Assembly: GCA_900316795.1 (NCBI GenBank)
Contig: ONEF01000009.1
Span: 1-64,000, forward strand
Source of the DNA: an uncultured Bacteroidales bacterium
Lineage (GTDB): Bacteria; Bacteroidota; Bacteroidia; Bacteroidales; UBA932
Reading direction: 5' to 3'
Length of the DNA stretch: 64,000 bases
The translations under genes were made by a program, and so were the position numbers. Position 1 is the stretch's first letter, and every line of letters begins with the position of its first letter. Shown here one piece after another: positions 34,926-44,501 of this stretch. The notes beneath the pieces are model-generated. The model was not told where the DNA came from. It saw only the letters and a program-made list of their open reading frames with translations, and ran no database searches.

Positions 34926-36670
34926 TAGTTCTTAGGTTCTATCCAGTAAGCGGTTACGCCATCTGCTGTATATCTGTTGTCCTTATTTGCTTCATAGTCT
35001 GCCGGAGATACTCTCCTGTAGCGGATTCTGCTGTGTGCACTGTCTCCAGGGTAATCGTGGGAAATAGGAATCAGGTAAGGAGCGGAACCTGTCGGGAGGG
35101 CAACCAACCTCACTGATACTATTGAGGCCTCAGCTGAAGAAGGTGTGGAGTTGTCCTTCGGCACAACCCAATAGAAGAAATTGTGTGTGCCCGGCTCAAG
35201 GTCATATTCCTGCTCCGGCCAAAGAGTTGGGGTAGGATGATTCTCATCCTGTATGACAAAGCGGAAGAAGTCATTGTCCAACTGCAGTTTCAAGCTGTTG
35301 TTGTTGGTTGTTGCAACAGCGAACCTTGAAGAATACAGGGGTGTTACACCATCGTCCTTGAAACCGTAGGATACAGCTACCCAAGTCTGATCCCAGTTGC
35401 CATTCCTCATATCCGGAGTATATCTGAGCCAGCTTACGGCACCAACTTCCGTGTGTCCCTGGGTCTTGAATGCAAAGCGGTCGTTTCCGGCGTTCCAAGG
35501 AAGAACCGTAGGAACCAGAATGAGCTTTCCTCCTACAAAATATGCATACACAATCCAAATATGGTTGCGGGAAAAGTCTCCCACCGCGTCCATTTCAAAA
35601 GTCTTTGTTTTTTCAGCTCCGGAAGCCGTAGTCTTGTACCTGATGGTTCCGGTTATCTTCTTGTCCGTCTCCCTGACATAGAAAGTCTTGACATCTGTCA
35701 ACATTCCGGCACCAACGGCAGCATCCAGTCTTGACCAGTACTGGTCCGCGCTCTCGCTCTCGTGGTTGGTGGAGCGGAACATAAGTGTTCCCGGAGCGCT
35801 GTTGACGGCAATTCCGCTGGTAGTTATAGAAGATGAAACCGTAACAGGGTTTGATTCATATCCGGTTCCTGCGTCAATCTTGTAAGGATCTGAGGAATCG
35901 TTGAATACAAATTCCTTCTCGGCAAACTGGTTGCCGTTTATGGTAATTCCGGTAATCTCGTACTCTGTATCTTCAACCTCCATCCTGCAAAGGACAAGGC
36001 GGAACTTGCTCACTGTGCGGGTCAGTACCACCTTGCTTACAACAAGCACAGGGAAACTGCCCGTGATAGGAACATTGGTAGCAACTCCCGAATAAGGCAG
36101 TCCTTCAGCCGGAACCTCTGTCTTAGGGCAGCCGCCGTAAGTGGCACCGAAGGTATCACCTGTCATTGACATGTTCAGAAGCTGCGGTCTTGTCATTGCC
36201 TTCAACCCTGCTTCCGTAGCCGGAAGATTCAGCCCTGCGGCTGAAGGGTTGGCCACTGCGTAAAGGTCAATGTTAGGCTTTGTGCTTGCTATCTGTTTAA
36301 GGTCGTCTGTATCAAGCAACACCGTGAACCTTGCCTCCTGGCCGCTCTCAAGGTTGTATTTTGCGAGATCTGTCAGATGCAGGCAATAGAAAGCCGGTGA
36401 AGTCTCAGTGTCTGAATGTCTGTAAAGCCATACGACAAGCTCGTTGATTTTCTTTTCCTCCTCTGTGGCGTTCACCTCACCCACATCAGCCTTGGTTGCT
36501 ATAGGCTGCGGAATGTAAACGGAAATCTGCAGAGAAGGCTGCTGTTCCGGTGTATGGTCTTTATGGCAGGAACTCAGGCTCAGCGATGCTACCAGAGCAA
36601 CTACTGAAACGGCGATTATATTGCCTGTCATTCTTTCAAATATGTTTTTAAAGCCTCTCATATTCAGCAT
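34925..36670 (-). CDS. Fimbrillin-like lipoprotein (Mfa-type subunit)
   Basis: The 581-residue lipoprotein has lipobox LSLSSC followed by HKDH. The N-terminal domain has the usual IATKADVGEV start, then NELVVWLYRH and NIDLYAVANPSAAG, typical of type V pilus subunits. The last third (WPEQEYDLEPGTHNFFYWVV) is beta-rich. It starts 3 bases after the preceding stop and overlaps the next gene by TAATG. Two Met starts (36670, 36661) are possible. A CTCAGCGAT copy sits at 36579 in the signal-peptide codons. Confidence 0.75.
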   Translation of the reverse strand: MLNMRGFKNIFERMTGNIIAVSVVALVASLSLSSCHKDHTPEQQPSLQISVYIPQPIATKADVGEVNATEEEKKINELVVWLYRHSDTETSPAFYCLHLTDLAKYNLESGQEARFTVLLDTDDLKQIASTKPNIDLYAVANPSAAGLNLPATEAGLKAMTRPQLLNMSMTGDTFGATYGGCPKTEVPAEGLPYSGVATNVPITGSFPVLVVSKVVLTRTVSKFRLVLCRMEVEDTEYEITGITINGNQFAEKEFVFNDSSDPYKIDAGTGYESNPVTVSSSITTSGIAVNSAPGTLMFRSTNHESESADQYWSRLDAAVGAGMLTDVKTFYVRETDKKITGTIRYKTTASGAEKTKTFEMDAVGDFSRNHIWIVYAYFVGGKLILVPTVLPWNAGNDRFAFKTQGHTEVGAVSWLRYTPDMRNGNWDQTWVAVSYGFKDDGVTPLYSSRFAVATTNNNSLKLQLDNDFFRFVIQDENHPTPTLWPEQEYDLEPGTHNFFYWVVPKDNSTPSSAEASIVSVRLVALPTGSAPYLIPISHDYPGDSAHSRIRYRRVSPADYEANKDNRYTADGVTAYWIEPKN

Positions 36671-36673
36671 CTG

Positions 36674-38776
36674 TTAATAAAGCGGAACATTTGTCGGTGT
36701 TGCAAGAATCCAATCTACACTTATCTCCACTCCAACCTCAAGCTGAGGATCCTGAAGATCCGGAATACAGTTGTAGGCATGCTCGAGTGAGTTGATTTTC
36801 AGAGTTACCTCTGTGATGTAATCCTGTTGGAACACGCTCTTAACCAAACTCTTGTCTACTCCTGTTCCGTTATTGTATTCAATTCTTCCGTACATGTAGA
36901 ACTTGCTGCCTGGTACGATGTATCCGGTTTCTCCCCTGAATGTAGTGTTGGAGTTGTTCTGGAACTCAATGCAGATAATCACATCCTCCTCCTGCAAGCT
37001 CTGCAGCAGCAGGGTGTAAGAAGGACTGTTGGTAACTGAGCCTAAGTTTGTAATCCAGGAAAGGGTTCCGCGTGTTTCGGACAGCGGCATATTGTCATAA
37101 ACATAGTACTCGTTTCCGGTAAGAGGGCTGAAGTCAAAGTTCTGCTTGTGCTGGCCGGCAACTATGACAGCAGTCATCGGGAAGTTGCTGTTGTTTACGT
37201 TGACATCGGCGTGGTCTTTGTCTTCAAGAATGGAAGAAGTTGTCTTAGCCAGGTTAAGCTTCAGAAGGGCCACTCCATATTGCATAGGATCATTGATTGC
37301 AACGGAAACCGCTCCCTTCTTTACAACCGGTCCGAGTCTTCTTTCTCCGGCATTGTACTGGTCAAGTATATTGCTCCAGGCGGCTGACGTGTTCTTGTAC
37401 CAAGCCGCAATGTTACTTTCCGCAACACTCTCAGAAGCTTCTGAACCGAGCATCTTTGCTACTGAAACCTGGCTGTTTACATAGTACCACAGGCTCGGAG
37501 GGTAGCAGAACCTGTCCATAGGTGCCAGGTGGATGTCATAAGTTCCTTCAGATATTACCACGAACTTGCTTCCGTCCCACTGGATGGCTACACAACCTTC
37601 AGGGAGCCCCATATTGCCAGGGAATCCTCTGAGGTCTGCATCTTTCAAGGTCAGGGTAGCGCTGGTTCCGCTGCCGGAAACAGTTGCAAAGTCTTCTATC
37701 CTGTCTCCGATAGTTGCCAGATACAAATCAGAAAAAGAGTATGGATCATATTCACTGTTTGATTTATATATGTCTCTTGTGGTACCGTTGATTTCCAGAC
37801 GGGCTTGATCTGAACCTGTATTGGCCAACCCCCTGTACAGGTTCTGGAGGATTACGGTCATTGAAGGACCTGAAGCTGCAAACATACCTACGCTAAGCAG
37901 CTGGTTGCGAAGGTTTCGCAAGGCAGTATTACCCTCGGCAGCATCCCAACTGAAGCTGTGGTTGAATGGACGCCAACCTCCAAACCAACCGGTAACATAA
38001 TAATACCCACTAACAGCATAGTTGCCCGAAGCATAGTTGCTGTTTGAGATGTTGAGCAGGCTGTTGAGCATATCTGCAAGTTTCTGGGCCTTGGAAACTA
38101 TCGTGGTCTTGGTGGCGGCGTCGGCAATGATAGGCTCAGGTGAGAACGTGATGTCAGAGGCCTTGGAACCGGCATCTTCAGGTATCAGGCTGCCATAGAG
38201 GTGCTTGTACTCCTGCGTGCCCTTGGTGTATGTAGTTCCGCCTATAGACACAGGGTTATCTTCATCAGCCTTGCCATAGACAAGGAAGGAAGCTGTACCG
38301 GCGGGAACATATATGTTCTTGTAATAATGAGAGTTGTTGGAATTGACCAACCCGCGGAAAGTACCGGAAGAACCGTCGTTTCCGAAGGTTTTGTCTATAC
38401 CTGCGTAAGGAAGGGTGAGATAGTCTCCCAGGCGGTGGTCATTCGGGCGGACCTCTCTCTGGACATCAAACGGAAGGAAGTAGATGTCGCTCATGCCGCG
38501 GAAGGAAGAAGGGCTTCCGTCTGCCTGGGCTACGCTGGAGAGTGTCTTTGTGGCCGGAGAGTAATTGACATCCTTCATCCCGAAGGCAAGGGAAACCGGG
38601 AAACCGGAAGGCTCCACCTCATTTCCTCCTTCAGGATTCTGGTTTTCAGGTGCGGTGCTCTTGCTGCACGCAGCCACCACCAATATCAGGGCTGATACTG
38701 ATATCATCCCCATCGCCGATGAAACTTTCCTCAGCGATGATGTTATTTTCCAAATATATTTGCGTGCAACCTTCAT
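36674..38776 (-). CDS. Fimbrillin structural subunit, paralogue of 39961-42087
   Basis: The 700-residue lipoprotein has lipobox LVVAAC|SKS. It is collinear with the 708-residue fimbrillin upstream: PATKTLSSVAQADG against PATKMTSANAQA, GVALLKLNLAKTTSSILED against GTSLLKTSVAFASGVTELED, and a shared end QDYITEVTLKINSLEHAY / VPDL-type / GVEISVDW. It is thus an internal duplication, probably an alternative or minor shaft subunit. It lies 98 bases after the anchor gene. The last strand of such subunits is the likely polymerisation strand in type V pili. Confidence 0.75.
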   Translation of the reverse strand: MKVARKYIWKITSSLRKVSSAMGMISVSALILVVAACSKSTAPENQNPEGGNEVEPSGFPVSLAFGMKDVNYSPATKTLSSVAQADGSPSSFRGMSDIYFLPFDVQREVRPNDHRLGDYLTLPYAGIDKTFGNDGSSGTFRGLVNSNNSHYYKNIYVPAGTASFLVYGKADEDNPVSIGGTTYTKGTQEYKHLYGSLIPEDAGSKASDITFSPEPIIADAATKTTIVSKAQKLADMLNSLLNISNSNYASGNYAVSGYYYVTGWFGGWRPFNHSFSWDAAEGNTALRNLRNQLLSVGMFAASGPSMTVILQNLYRGLANTGSDQARLEINGTTRDIYKSNSEYDPYSFSDLYLATIGDRIEDFATVSGSGTSATLTLKDADLRGFPGNMGLPEGCVAIQWDGSKFVVISEGTYDIHLAPMDRFCYPPSLWYYVNSQVSVAKMLGSEASESVAESNIAAWYKNTSAAWSNILDQYNAGERRLGPVVKKGAVSVAINDPMQYGVALLKLNLAKTTSSILEDKDHADVNVNNSNFPMTAVIVAGQHKQNFDFSPLTGNEYYVYDNMPLSETRGTLSWITNLGSVTNSPSYTLLLQSLQEEDVIICIEFQNNSNTTFRGETGYIVPGSKFYMYGRIEYNNGTGVDKSLVKSVFQQDYITEVTLKINSLEHAYNCIPDLQDPQLEVGVEISVDWILATPTNVPLY

Positions 38777-38874
38777 TATATCTTTATTGTGTTTATCTGC
38801 TTAATTCTTTTTTTGCGGTTCCTTTGTCGCTTTCCCGTTCGTGAACGGTTAGCTGAACCGTTGTTCTTTTTCTG

Positions 38875-39918
38875 CTACAATATAGGATCAAAGTGTCCTC
38901 CCGGTGTCCAGTCAAGTATGACGCTCACTCCTACGGTCGGGATGTCTGTCCTTACCACACCGTCATCGTAGAGCTTGGCCTTTACAATCATCAGCTGGCC
39001 TGCCCTGAGCGGCATTTTGACGCTCAAAAGTGTACGGGTGATGGTTCCGTCCGGAAGGGTGGCGTAGCAGTGCCATGCCCAGAGACCTTCAGTGCTGCCT
39101 ACAGATACAAACGGCTCCGTAGTCTCGATGATGGTCTTGCTTCCAGGCGTGTCCTTGGACGGGTAGTTAACGGCGGCAAAGCATCTCTGCGTACCGGCCG
39201 TAACAGGCAGCTCATCGCACTTTATGACTGGAGACTTGTCGTACTTGTATGTGCTGTCCGCTATCCTGAAAGAGTTTGCATAACCCGTGGTGCAAATCCT
39301 CAGGTTCTTTATCTTGCTGCCGGTTGTGTCTATCACCAGGGCCGTGGCAGCGTTGGCCATATAGAGCTTCACATGGAAGGTCTGGCTTATTCCTGCCTTC
39401 ACATCCATATCCGCCCTTGCAGTAAACAAGCCTGTCTTGTGGGTGGAAAGGGAGTCTCCGTCTTTCTGGTAAAGCTCTGCGGTATTTTGGTACTCGTCTG
39501 CAGTCAGGCTTACCTGCTGGTTGTTCTGCAGGTTTGCTGACGCATTGTGAAGATAGTGGTGCACAGGCAGATGCAGCGTAAAGCTTTTCTGGCTGGCGTC
39601 CATTATCCTGTTCTCCTGGTGGAGGCGGATTTTGTCCGCCTCTGCACCATAGAACGATAAATCTACATCATGGGCAAAGTCCGTGAAGATATCCTTCAGA
39701 TAGTTCTGCAGAGCATCTTTCACATAAGAGTCTGATGTCTGGTCAAGTTTTGTGTTTATTTCTGTTGAAACATTGGTCACGAGCCTCAGCTCATAATCTA
39801 TTTCAGCGTCAACGGCACATTCGTCCAGGTTATCATCTATCCACTCCTTGCATCCCGTCAGAAGAGGCAGGATGCAGAGAGCGATAGCTGAACTTTTTAT
39901 GAAATTAGAAATCTTCAC
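38875..39918 (-). CDS. FimB/Mfa2-family pilus anchor lipoprotein
   Basis: The 347-residue lipoprotein has the signal MKISNFIKSSAIALCILPLL and lipobox TGC. The mature protein opens KEWIDDNLDECAVDAEIDYE, matching FimB/Mfa2 (DUF1812) anchors in which a Cys-containing acidic start precedes two beta domains, and ends VSVILDWTPGGHFDP. FimB and Mfa2 cap the base of the pilus and set its length. The start codon is GTG (39918); I see no better ATG. It directly follows the first fimbrillin gene, the usual order. Confidence 0.8.
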   Translation of the reverse strand: MKISNFIKSSAIALCILPLLTGCKEWIDDNLDECAVDAEIDYELRLVTNVSTEINTKLDQTSDSYVKDALQNYLKDIFTDFAHDVDLSFYGAEADKIRLHQENRIMDASQKSFTLHLPVHHYLHNASANLQNNQQVSLTADEYQNTAELYQKDGDSLSTHKTGLFTARADMDVKAGISQTFHVKLYMANAATALVIDTTGSKIKNLRICTTGYANSFRIADSTYKYDKSPVIKCDELPVTAGTQRCFAAVNYPSKDTPGSKTIIETTEPFVSVGSTEGLWAWHCYATLPDGTITRTLLSVKMPLRAGQLMIVKAKLYDDGVVRTDIPTVGVSVILDWTPGGHFDPIL

Positions 39919-39960
39919 GTTCTTTGTCTTTATGGTTAATCCTTCAATTCAGTTTTTTGA

Positions 39961-42087
39961 TTACTGACCAAGGACGATATTATCAAATTTGAGACCTGTG
40001 CTCCAAGCAAGATCTACGCTCAGACCAAGGGAAATCTGGGTTGACCTCAGATCAGGAACGGTAACATAAGCATGCTGCAAGCTTGTTTTGTTGAGGACAA
40101 AGTTTGCAGTTGTCATGTAATCCTGGATGAATACACGCTTCTCCTGGATTGTGCTTCCGTCTGCGTTGTAAGGAGGAAGAGCATAGTCTGTAGGCCAGGT
40201 AATGGCTGCCAGAGAAGCATCTGTAGGATCAAGCTTACCTATGAGGTAGAATGTACCGCCTGCGCGTACAAGGTTGCTTTCTCCCCAGAAATCCTTGCCG
40301 GTTGCGTTGGTGAACTCAAGAGCTACATAAACGAAGTTCTGAGTAGAACCGGTAGTATAGTTGTCCCATACCAGAGTATAGGTCTCCTCGTTTGCAGGAG
40401 TAGGAACAGCTGCTGAAACAATATCCTTGTCGTAAACTACATAGTTGAAGCTGCCGTCCTTGGAAGTATAGTCCCAACCTACGGTCTTGGTCTGTCCACC
40501 AACCAGAATACCTGTGAGGGTGAACTGTCCTGCTGTTGCTTCAAACTTGTTGTTCTCCTCAGTTGCACCTGTACGGGCTTGCTGGATGGCAGCATTGTTG
40601 TCCTCAAGCTCTGTAACGCCAGAAGCAAAAGCTACTGAAGTCTTGAGCAGAGAAGTACCATAGTTGATATTCTGACCCATTGCAACGCTACGGGTAGTTG
40701 AGAGAACGTGCTTTCCGATTGCGCTCCAGTCAGCTGTCCATTTTGAATTGTCGAGCCAGTTGTCTGTACCATCCGGATAGTCATTGGTTACGTGAGGATC
40801 GTTGGATACTCTGATAGCGCTGTTGCCGAAGTAGCAGAGCTCTGCAGGGTAAGTGTAGTTGTAAACATTGTGAGTTACACCTGAAATTCCGCTGTGAACA
40901 TCATTGGTGTAAGCCCAGGTTGCAACAGGAGCAGTCTGACTGATAGTTACAGTAAGCTGTGCAGCACCCATAGGAAGGCCCGGAACAACAGCAGGGAAGT
41001 CAGCAACTTCGTTGCTTACGTCTGTGTATGAAGCAAGGCCTGCGTTATTCTTCAAAGTAGATATTGCGTTGGCGCTGGTTCCGTTAGCTGTGAACTCGCT
41101 GATTTTCAGACGGATTGCAATAGCCACCTGCTTTGCAACAAATTCCTGCCAGGAAACTGGGGTTGCCTCAGCAACCTTGTCTATTACTGCATGGAGGTCT
41201 GTCATCATCTTTGTTACAGATGGGCCGCTACCGGCTCTTGCCTCATTATCATAAACAGTGTTGAAAGTCTTGAAGGCGTCTGCCAGAATCTCACCAAGAG
41301 AGCACATAGGAAGAGATGGATTCAGAGGTGCTACAGTCTTTGGAGTTATAACACCGCTTGAAGAAACATCTACGAAGTCGCTCCACTTGAGATCTATTGC
41401 GCCAGGACGTCCGTCAACACCGTCATTCTTCTGGCCGTCAAAAGTCAGAGAGTTGAGATCAGCGTGATATGTAGTCTGAACTGCGTGGTTAATGAGAGTG
41501 GCTATTATTTCCTGATAATGAGCCATCTGAGTAGCCTTATCAGAACCGGATTCAACTCTTGGGACGAGTGCGAAAGCGTGGTTTGAGATGTCTGCATTTG
41601 AAGCTGCAAAGGTTACTTTTCCCTGCTGGTCATCAGTACCGCTCTTGATGGCCTTACCCCAGAACATGAGGGCGTTGGTCTCAACAGGAAGAGCGAGCTC
41701 GATGACACGGCGGCTCTTTGGACTTCCGTCAGGGTCAAGCTCACCGGCTCCAAGAATCTTGCCGAGAGCATAGGTCTTGGCTGCATCTGATGCAGTTGCA
41801 ACGTGCTTGCCGTCGTTGGTTGTACCAAGCTTGTAGGCAAACAGCTGGGCGTTGTCAATTCCGCGGAATGCCTCAAAAATGGTTGCCTGAGCATTTGCGG
41901 AGGTCATTTTGGTTGCAGGGGTGTTACCGGTAGAAACGTTGAACACGAAGTTGGCGTTTACGGTTGCACCTGCCTTGCCGTTCTCTACAGGATCTTCTCC
42001 CTCAGGAGTGGTGTCGCTCTTTGAGCAAGAGAGAGCCAGAACTGAAGCAGCAAATCCCATAAGGGCGAATTTGAAAACAGTTTTCAT
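39961..42087 (-). CDS. Major fimbrillin subunit (type V pilus)
   Basis: The 708-residue lipoprotein has lipobox LALSC|SKSD. It is Ala/Thr/Gly-rich with few charged or rare residues and few rare codons, as expected of an abundant surface protein. The C-terminus (RVFIQDYMTTANFVLNKTSL, VPDLRSTQISLGLSVDLAW) is a signature shared with its paralogue at 36674. It stands just before the anchor gene and has a 183-base A-rich leader. These features suggest it is the main shaft subunit, though this is inferred from position and composition. Confidence 0.75.
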   Translation of the reverse strand: MKTVFKFALMGFAASVLALSCSKSDTTPEGEDPVENGKAGATVNANFVFNVSTGNTPATKMTSANAQATIFEAFRGIDNAQLFAYKLGTTNDGKHVATASDAAKTYALGKILGAGELDPDGSPKSRRVIELALPVETNALMFWGKAIKSGTDDQQGKVTFAASNADISNHAFALVPRVESGSDKATQMAHYQEIIATLINHAVQTTYHADLNSLTFDGQKNDGVDGRPGAIDLKWSDFVDVSSSGVITPKTVAPLNPSLPMCSLGEILADAFKTFNTVYDNEARAGSGPSVTKMMTDLHAVIDKVAEATPVSWQEFVAKQVAIAIRLKISEFTANGTSANAISTLKNNAGLASYTDVSNEVADFPAVVPGLPMGAAQLTVTISQTAPVATWAYTNDVHSGISGVTHNVYNYTYPAELCYFGNSAIRVSNDPHVTNDYPDGTDNWLDNSKWTADWSAIGKHVLSTTRSVAMGQNINYGTSLLKTSVAFASGVTELEDNNAAIQQARTGATEENNKFEATAGQFTLTGILVGGQTKTVGWDYTSKDGSFNYVVYDKDIVSAAVPTPANEETYTLVWDNYTTGSTQNFVYVALEFTNATGKDFWGESNLVRAGGTFYLIGKLDPTDASLAAITWPTDYALPPYNADGSTIQEKRVFIQDYMTTANFVLNKTSLQHAYVTVPDLRSTQISLGLSVDLAWSTGLKFDNIVLGQ

Positions 42088-42270
42088 CTTTTAATGCTGT
42101 TAATTAAGTTAGTTATTGATTGTTGTGATTTATTTGTTTCTTTTATATGTATTAGCTTTACAAGCTTACCTGTAGCCTTTGTTTTTATTTTTTTGATTAT
42201 CTCGATTTTTACCTTGATTATTTGTTTGTTTCTTGATTATCTTGAGTTTTGCGATTGATTGTCTTTATTT
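42088..42270 (-). promoter_or_regulatory. A-rich leader before the major fimbrillin
   Basis: On the transcribed strand this 183-base gap is strongly A-rich and G-poor, with repeated AGATAATCAA phrases. No TAnnTTTG box is visible, so the fimbrillin may be read through from the upstream gene. An unstructured A-rich leader often accompanies highly translated mRNAs in Bacteroidetes, which lack strong Shine-Dalgarno use. Confidence 0.4.
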
Positions 42271-44016
42271 TTACCTTGATTGTTTCAACTGCTGGACTTG
42301 ACGGTTATACTCCTCCATCTTCTTGTTGTACTCTTCCACCTCTTTCTTGTATTTTTCATACTCAGCCCTGTCAGCCTGGTATTTCTTTATTGCCGCCAGA
42401 TTCTCTTTCGCAGCAGCGGCATCCTCTCCTCCCCTGGCTATTGCCTTTTCAAGATACTGGACAGCTTCAGCCTCCCTTCCGTTGAGGAACAGGGCGGCAG
42501 CAAGAGTGTTGTAGCTTCTCGGATCCTCTTTCTGGGCCTCTATCAGCTTCAAGGCTTCTTCATTCTTGCCTGCTTCCAGCAGATCTATACTGGTGTTGAT
42601 AGCCTTTGCGGTGTCATCCACGTAATCGTAATATATAGTAAGGTATCCGGAATTTCTCTGATCGGCGAGCAAGGCCTTGAGGATCTTAGGATAAGTCCTG
42701 CGGCCATTGAGCGCCTTTATCCTGGCTTCTCTCCTGTCGAGGTTCTCCTCCGTGTTGATGATGTTCATAACCTGCTCAAGCTCTGTCTTGGACAGGTTGT
42801 CTCCACCGCCAGCGAGGATAAGGTCGTTGATCTGGTCTTTGAACTCGCTCCAGGCCTCTCCGCCACCATATAAGTCGAACAAGTCATCCGGTATGTTGAG
42901 TTTGTCCTGGATATAAAGCTTCAGGGCAAGTGCACGGTTGTTTGAAAGCTTTATGTTATTGGCGTTGGAACCTTCCACAGAAGCCAGACCGATAATCTGC
43001 ATCTTGGCCATCTGATGACGGGCATCTCTCATAACGGTGCCGGTGACATCTATGATCTTGTCCAGGATTTCAGCGTTGTTGCGGAAATTGTATTTGAGGA
43101 TGTGTTTTCCAACCTCAAAGTTTACATAAAGAAGTTCCTTTTCCTTTCTCAGGATCCTGTCCGGAGTATAAGGCTTGTACTCGGAAATAGGCTTGAGGAA
43201 GCTGTTGGTAAGAGCCAGTTCATCAGCCACGCCCTTCTTAGGTGTTACGGTCTTCAGCACAGGAGGAACTATGTTAGGAGGGGTAACTTCCTTTGGTTTC
43301 TGAGGTTCAGGGATAGTTACGGTCTGGATAACCTCCTCAGCGGTCTGCCTCTTGACAAAATTGTAGGCAAGGTTCAGACCAAGTTTAGGAACTACACCCC
43401 AGCTCTTGTCCTTTCCGATTTCTGTTCCGCAATAGCCACATTCATACTGCTTGGCGTTGTTTTTGCCCACAGCGGCACCGGCCTCAAGCTCGAGTCTCCA
43501 GCGGTCGTTGAGCCACCAGGAACGTCCAAGGAAAAGACCGATTCCCAGCCAGTCTCCTTCCAGACGGCTGTTTTTGGCCTTCTTGTACATTCCGAACGGG
43601 AACTTAACGGCAGCAACATTGTAATGGGTATATACCAAATCCAGTCCAAAGAACCATTTCTCGTAAACCTCCTTAGGCCAGATGCGGAGTTCAGGAACCG
43701 CCAGAAGGTGCTTCCACTTCTTCTCCTTCATCTTGTCATTGTCCCAGGCAAGGAAACGCGGCCAAGGCTTGAGGCCAAAGTTGCCGCCCAAGCTAACATG
43801 CTTGGAAACAGGGATTTCCAGGCCAAGATTCGGAGTACCGCTACCTGCATAAAAGAGGTTGGTACGGATAGATGCCCCATGTCTCCTAGTAGTGTCGGTA
43901 TCCTTTGAAATATTTACCTTTTCGTCCACTGAAGAAGCGCACAAAGCAACTCCGCTACACAGAACAAGGACAAGCGCAGCCACTGCACCCGCGAATTTGT
44001 ATCTCAATGCCACCAT
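42271..44016 (-). CDS. DUF3575-OmpA fusion protein, first gene of the pilus operon
   Basis: The 581-residue protein has a signal peptide. Residues about 45-225 form a DUF3575 barrel-like domain (ASIRTNLFYAGSGTPNLGLE, WKHLLAVPELRIWP). A Pro/Lys linker follows. An OmpA-like domain spans about 300-380 (MAKMQIIGLASVEGSNANNI). The C-terminal 160 residues are helical with a TPR-like part and a final coiled coil (YEKYKKEVEEYNKKMEEYNR). The same two modules are separate genes at 24610 and 23113. It may link the pilus machinery to peptidoglycan. ATG 44016 is chosen over TTG 44028. Confidence 0.8.
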   Translation of the reverse strand: MVALRYKFAGAVAALVLVLCSGVALCASSVDEKVNISKDTDTTRRHGASIRTNLFYAGSGTPNLGLEIPVSKHVSLGGNFGLKPWPRFLAWDNDKMKEKKWKHLLAVPELRIWPKEVYEKWFFGLDLVYTHYNVAAVKFPFGMYKKAKNSRLEGDWLGIGLFLGRSWWLNDRWRLELEAGAAVGKNNAKQYECGYCGTEIGKDKSWGVVPKLGLNLAYNFVKRQTAEEVIQTVTIPEPQKPKEVTPPNIVPPVLKTVTPKKGVADELALTNSFLKPISEYKPYTPDRILRKEKELLYVNFEVGKHILKYNFRNNAEILDKIIDVTGTVMRDARHQMAKMQIIGLASVEGSNANNIKLSNNRALALKLYIQDKLNIPDDLFDLYGGGEAWSEFKDQINDLILAGGGDNLSKTELEQVMNIINTEENLDRREARIKALNGRRTYPKILKALLADQRNSGYLTIYYDYVDDTAKAINTSIDLLEAGKNEEALKLIEAQKEDPRSYNTLAAALFLNGREAEAVQYLEKAIARGGEDAAAAKENLAAIKKYQADRAEYEKYKKEVEEYNKKMEEYNRQVQQLKQSR

Positions 44017-44078
44017 ATTAGCTCTCAACCTTTATATAAAAGTATTAATTCCGTTATTTGATGAGTTGTTAAACCATG

Positions 44079-44107
44079 CAAAGTTAAATTCTTTTTTAAG
44101 AAAGCAA
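44079..44107 (-). promoter_or_regulatory. Promoter of the pilus operon
   Basis: On the minus strand TTG (44107-44105), an 18-bp spacer and TAACTTTG (44086-44079) match the Bacteroidales consensus, with a leader of about 55 bases before ATG 44016. No invertible flanking repeats were seen, so there is no sign of phase variation here. Confidence 0.6.
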
Positions 44108-44262
44108 GTATTTTCGTCTTAATGTTTTCGTAACAATTCTCATTTTTTGCATTTTTACCCCAGTTTGAACCTTTATGAACCTAAATCCGCCAAGTAAAAA
44201 CGCGCTTGTTAGTAAAACATCGTACAAATATTTTGCCAAAGCAAAAGAGAAAAACCACCACA

Positions 44263-44305
44263 AAAAAGAAGAAGTCCAAGCATCAAGCTTGGACTTCTTC
44301 TTTTT
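44263..44305 (-). terminator. Strong terminator after the initiator tRNA
   Basis: A perfect 19-bp stem (44263-44281 with 44287-44305) has a 5-base loop ATCAA. The arms start A5 and end T5, so it works on both strands. It begins 6 bases past the tRNA 3' end on the minus strand. Confidence 0.9.
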
Positions 44306-44310
44306 ATTAG

Positions 44311-44383
<73 letters not shown>

Positions 44384-44394
44384 GTATTGGACTG

Positions 44395-44424
44395 CAAAGA
44401 TACACAAATTTCCGGATTTCCAAA
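44395..44424 (-). promoter_or_regulatory. Promoter of the initiator tRNA
   Basis: On the minus strand TTTG (44424-44421), an 18-bp spacer and TATCTTTG (44402-44395) give an essentially consensus promoter ending 12 bases before the tRNA 5' end. Confidence 0.8.
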
Positions 44425-44450
44425 TTTTTTCCGGAATTGTTGCGGAATGC

Positions 44451-44491
44451 TGAACCGGTGTTCCGCTCGTGGTGTCACCTGGCCCGGTTCA
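44451..44491. repeat. Inverted repeat after hisS; likely degenerate single unit of the 52-bp family
   Basis: TGAACCGG (44451-44458) pairs with CCGGTTCA (44484-44491). Inside, GGTG (44457-44460) and CACC can pair further. On the minus strand CCAGGTGACACCACGAGCGG then AACACCGG parallels CCAGGTG...GGGACACC of array B. It lies 11 bases after the hisS stop and may serve as its terminator, though no U-tract follows. Confidence 0.5.
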
Positions 44492-44501
44492 CTTACTCCG
44501 T

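Noticed and set aside
39918-44107. Phase-variable (invertible) pilus promoter
   Set aside because: I looked for inverted repeats flanking the promoter at 44079-44107 and found none; the nearby strong palindrome belongs to the tRNA terminator.
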